A stretch of 6,226 bases of DNA from Gammaproteobacteria bacterium (GTDB lineage Bacteria; Pseudomonadota; Gammaproteobacteria; Pseudomonadales; Pseudomonadaceae), in assembly GCA_012513235.1 (NCBI GenBank), contig JAAZCO010000133.1, positions 1-6,226 of the forward strand, in the 5' to 3' direction. Numbering within the stretch: position 1 is the stretch's first letter; the number at the start of each line of letters is the position of its first letter. Shown here in pieces: positions 6,101 through 6,226 of this stretch. Under the pieces are notes generated by a model. The model searched no databases. It saw only the letters and a program-made list of their open reading frames with translations, and was not told where the DNA came from. The translations under genes and the position numbers were made by a program.

Positions 6101-6226
6101 CTAACCGCCTCGAACCGCTTGCTCCAACTCAGCAAAAGTCGGTCGATGCCCACCAAAGAGCACCTTACGACCAAACTCTACCGCCAAGCTCGGCGGCATA
6201 CCTGAGGCTGATGCGACTAAGGTTGC
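6101..6226 (-). CDS. motA: Flagellar motor stator protein MotA (C-terminal 41 residues only)
   Basis: MotA is the four-helix inner-membrane stator subunit that couples proton flow to torque on the rotor protein FliG. Only the C-terminal cytoplasmic tail is in the window; the rest runs off the right edge. Read from 6226 downward, the frame begins ATLVASASGMPPSLAVEFGR and goes on to KVLFGGHRPTFAELEQAVRGG, followed by TAG at 6103-6101. This matches the end of E. coli MotA, which has PPSIAVEFGRKTL and RPSFIELEE at the same places, but stops soon after and lacks the long polar tail of the E. coli protein. The torque-generating charged loop and the proton-pathway prolines lie outside the window. 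It is followed after 5 bases by motB. Confidence 0.95.
   Translation of the reverse strand, partial: ATLVASASGMPPSLAVEFGRKVLFGGHRPTFAELEQAVRGG
6108..6112 (-). promoter_or_regulatory. Probable ribosome binding site of motB inside the end of motA
   Basis: Read on the - strand, CGAGG lies 12 bases before the motB ATG and within the last codons of motA (Arg-Gly). It is the only purine-rich match in reach. The spacing is long, so motB translation probably depends in part on ribosomes finishing motA 5 bases upstream of the start. Confidence 0.45.

Overview
The window carries only housekeeping, envelope and motility genes of a gammaproteobacterium, most likely a member of the Pseudomonadaceae or a close relative. 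Reasons: it has a gatA-gatB pair (the tRNA amidotransferase that pseudomonads keep and enteric bacteria lack), rsgA next to motB-motA as in Pseudomonas, and MotA/MotB/RsgA proteins of the classical gammaproteobacterial type. Base composition is about half G+C by spot checks, lower than in most Pseudomonas, so a lower-GC lineage of that family is plausible. The species cannot be fixed from the window.

Layout. 1-885 is the 3' part of gatA, whose start lies upstream of the window. gatB follows at 897-2342, with its ribosome binding site over the gatA stop codon. A 9-bp hairpin plus a short T run at 2356-2385 probably ends the gat operon. Next come a small lipoprotein of the RlpA-like double-psi beta-barrel family (2419-2787), an 11-helix calcium/sodium antiporter of the YrbG type (2886-3989) and the ribosome-maturation GTPase rsgA (4051-5082), all on the + strand. 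A strong hairpin at 5089-5120 sits exactly between convergent genes. On the - strand, motB (6095 down to 5127) follows motA, of which only the last 41 codons are present (6226 down to 6101).

How the genes work together. GatA and GatB are two of the three subunits of GatCAB, which converts misacylated Asp-tRNA(Asn) and/or Glu-tRNA(Gln) to the correct amidated form. MotA and MotB form the proton-driven stator of the flagellar motor. RsgA matures the 30S ribosomal subunit. The RlpA-like lipoprotein probably acts on or binds peptidoglycan at the outer membrane, and the antiporter exchanges cations at the inner membrane. Apart from gatAB and motAB, the neighbours share no evident pathway.

I saw no mobile element, CRISPR array, RNA gene, pseudogene, frameshift or unexplained stretch longer than about 100 bases. 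No undescribed system is supported. The observations below are modest and mostly concern residue-level details and gene order.
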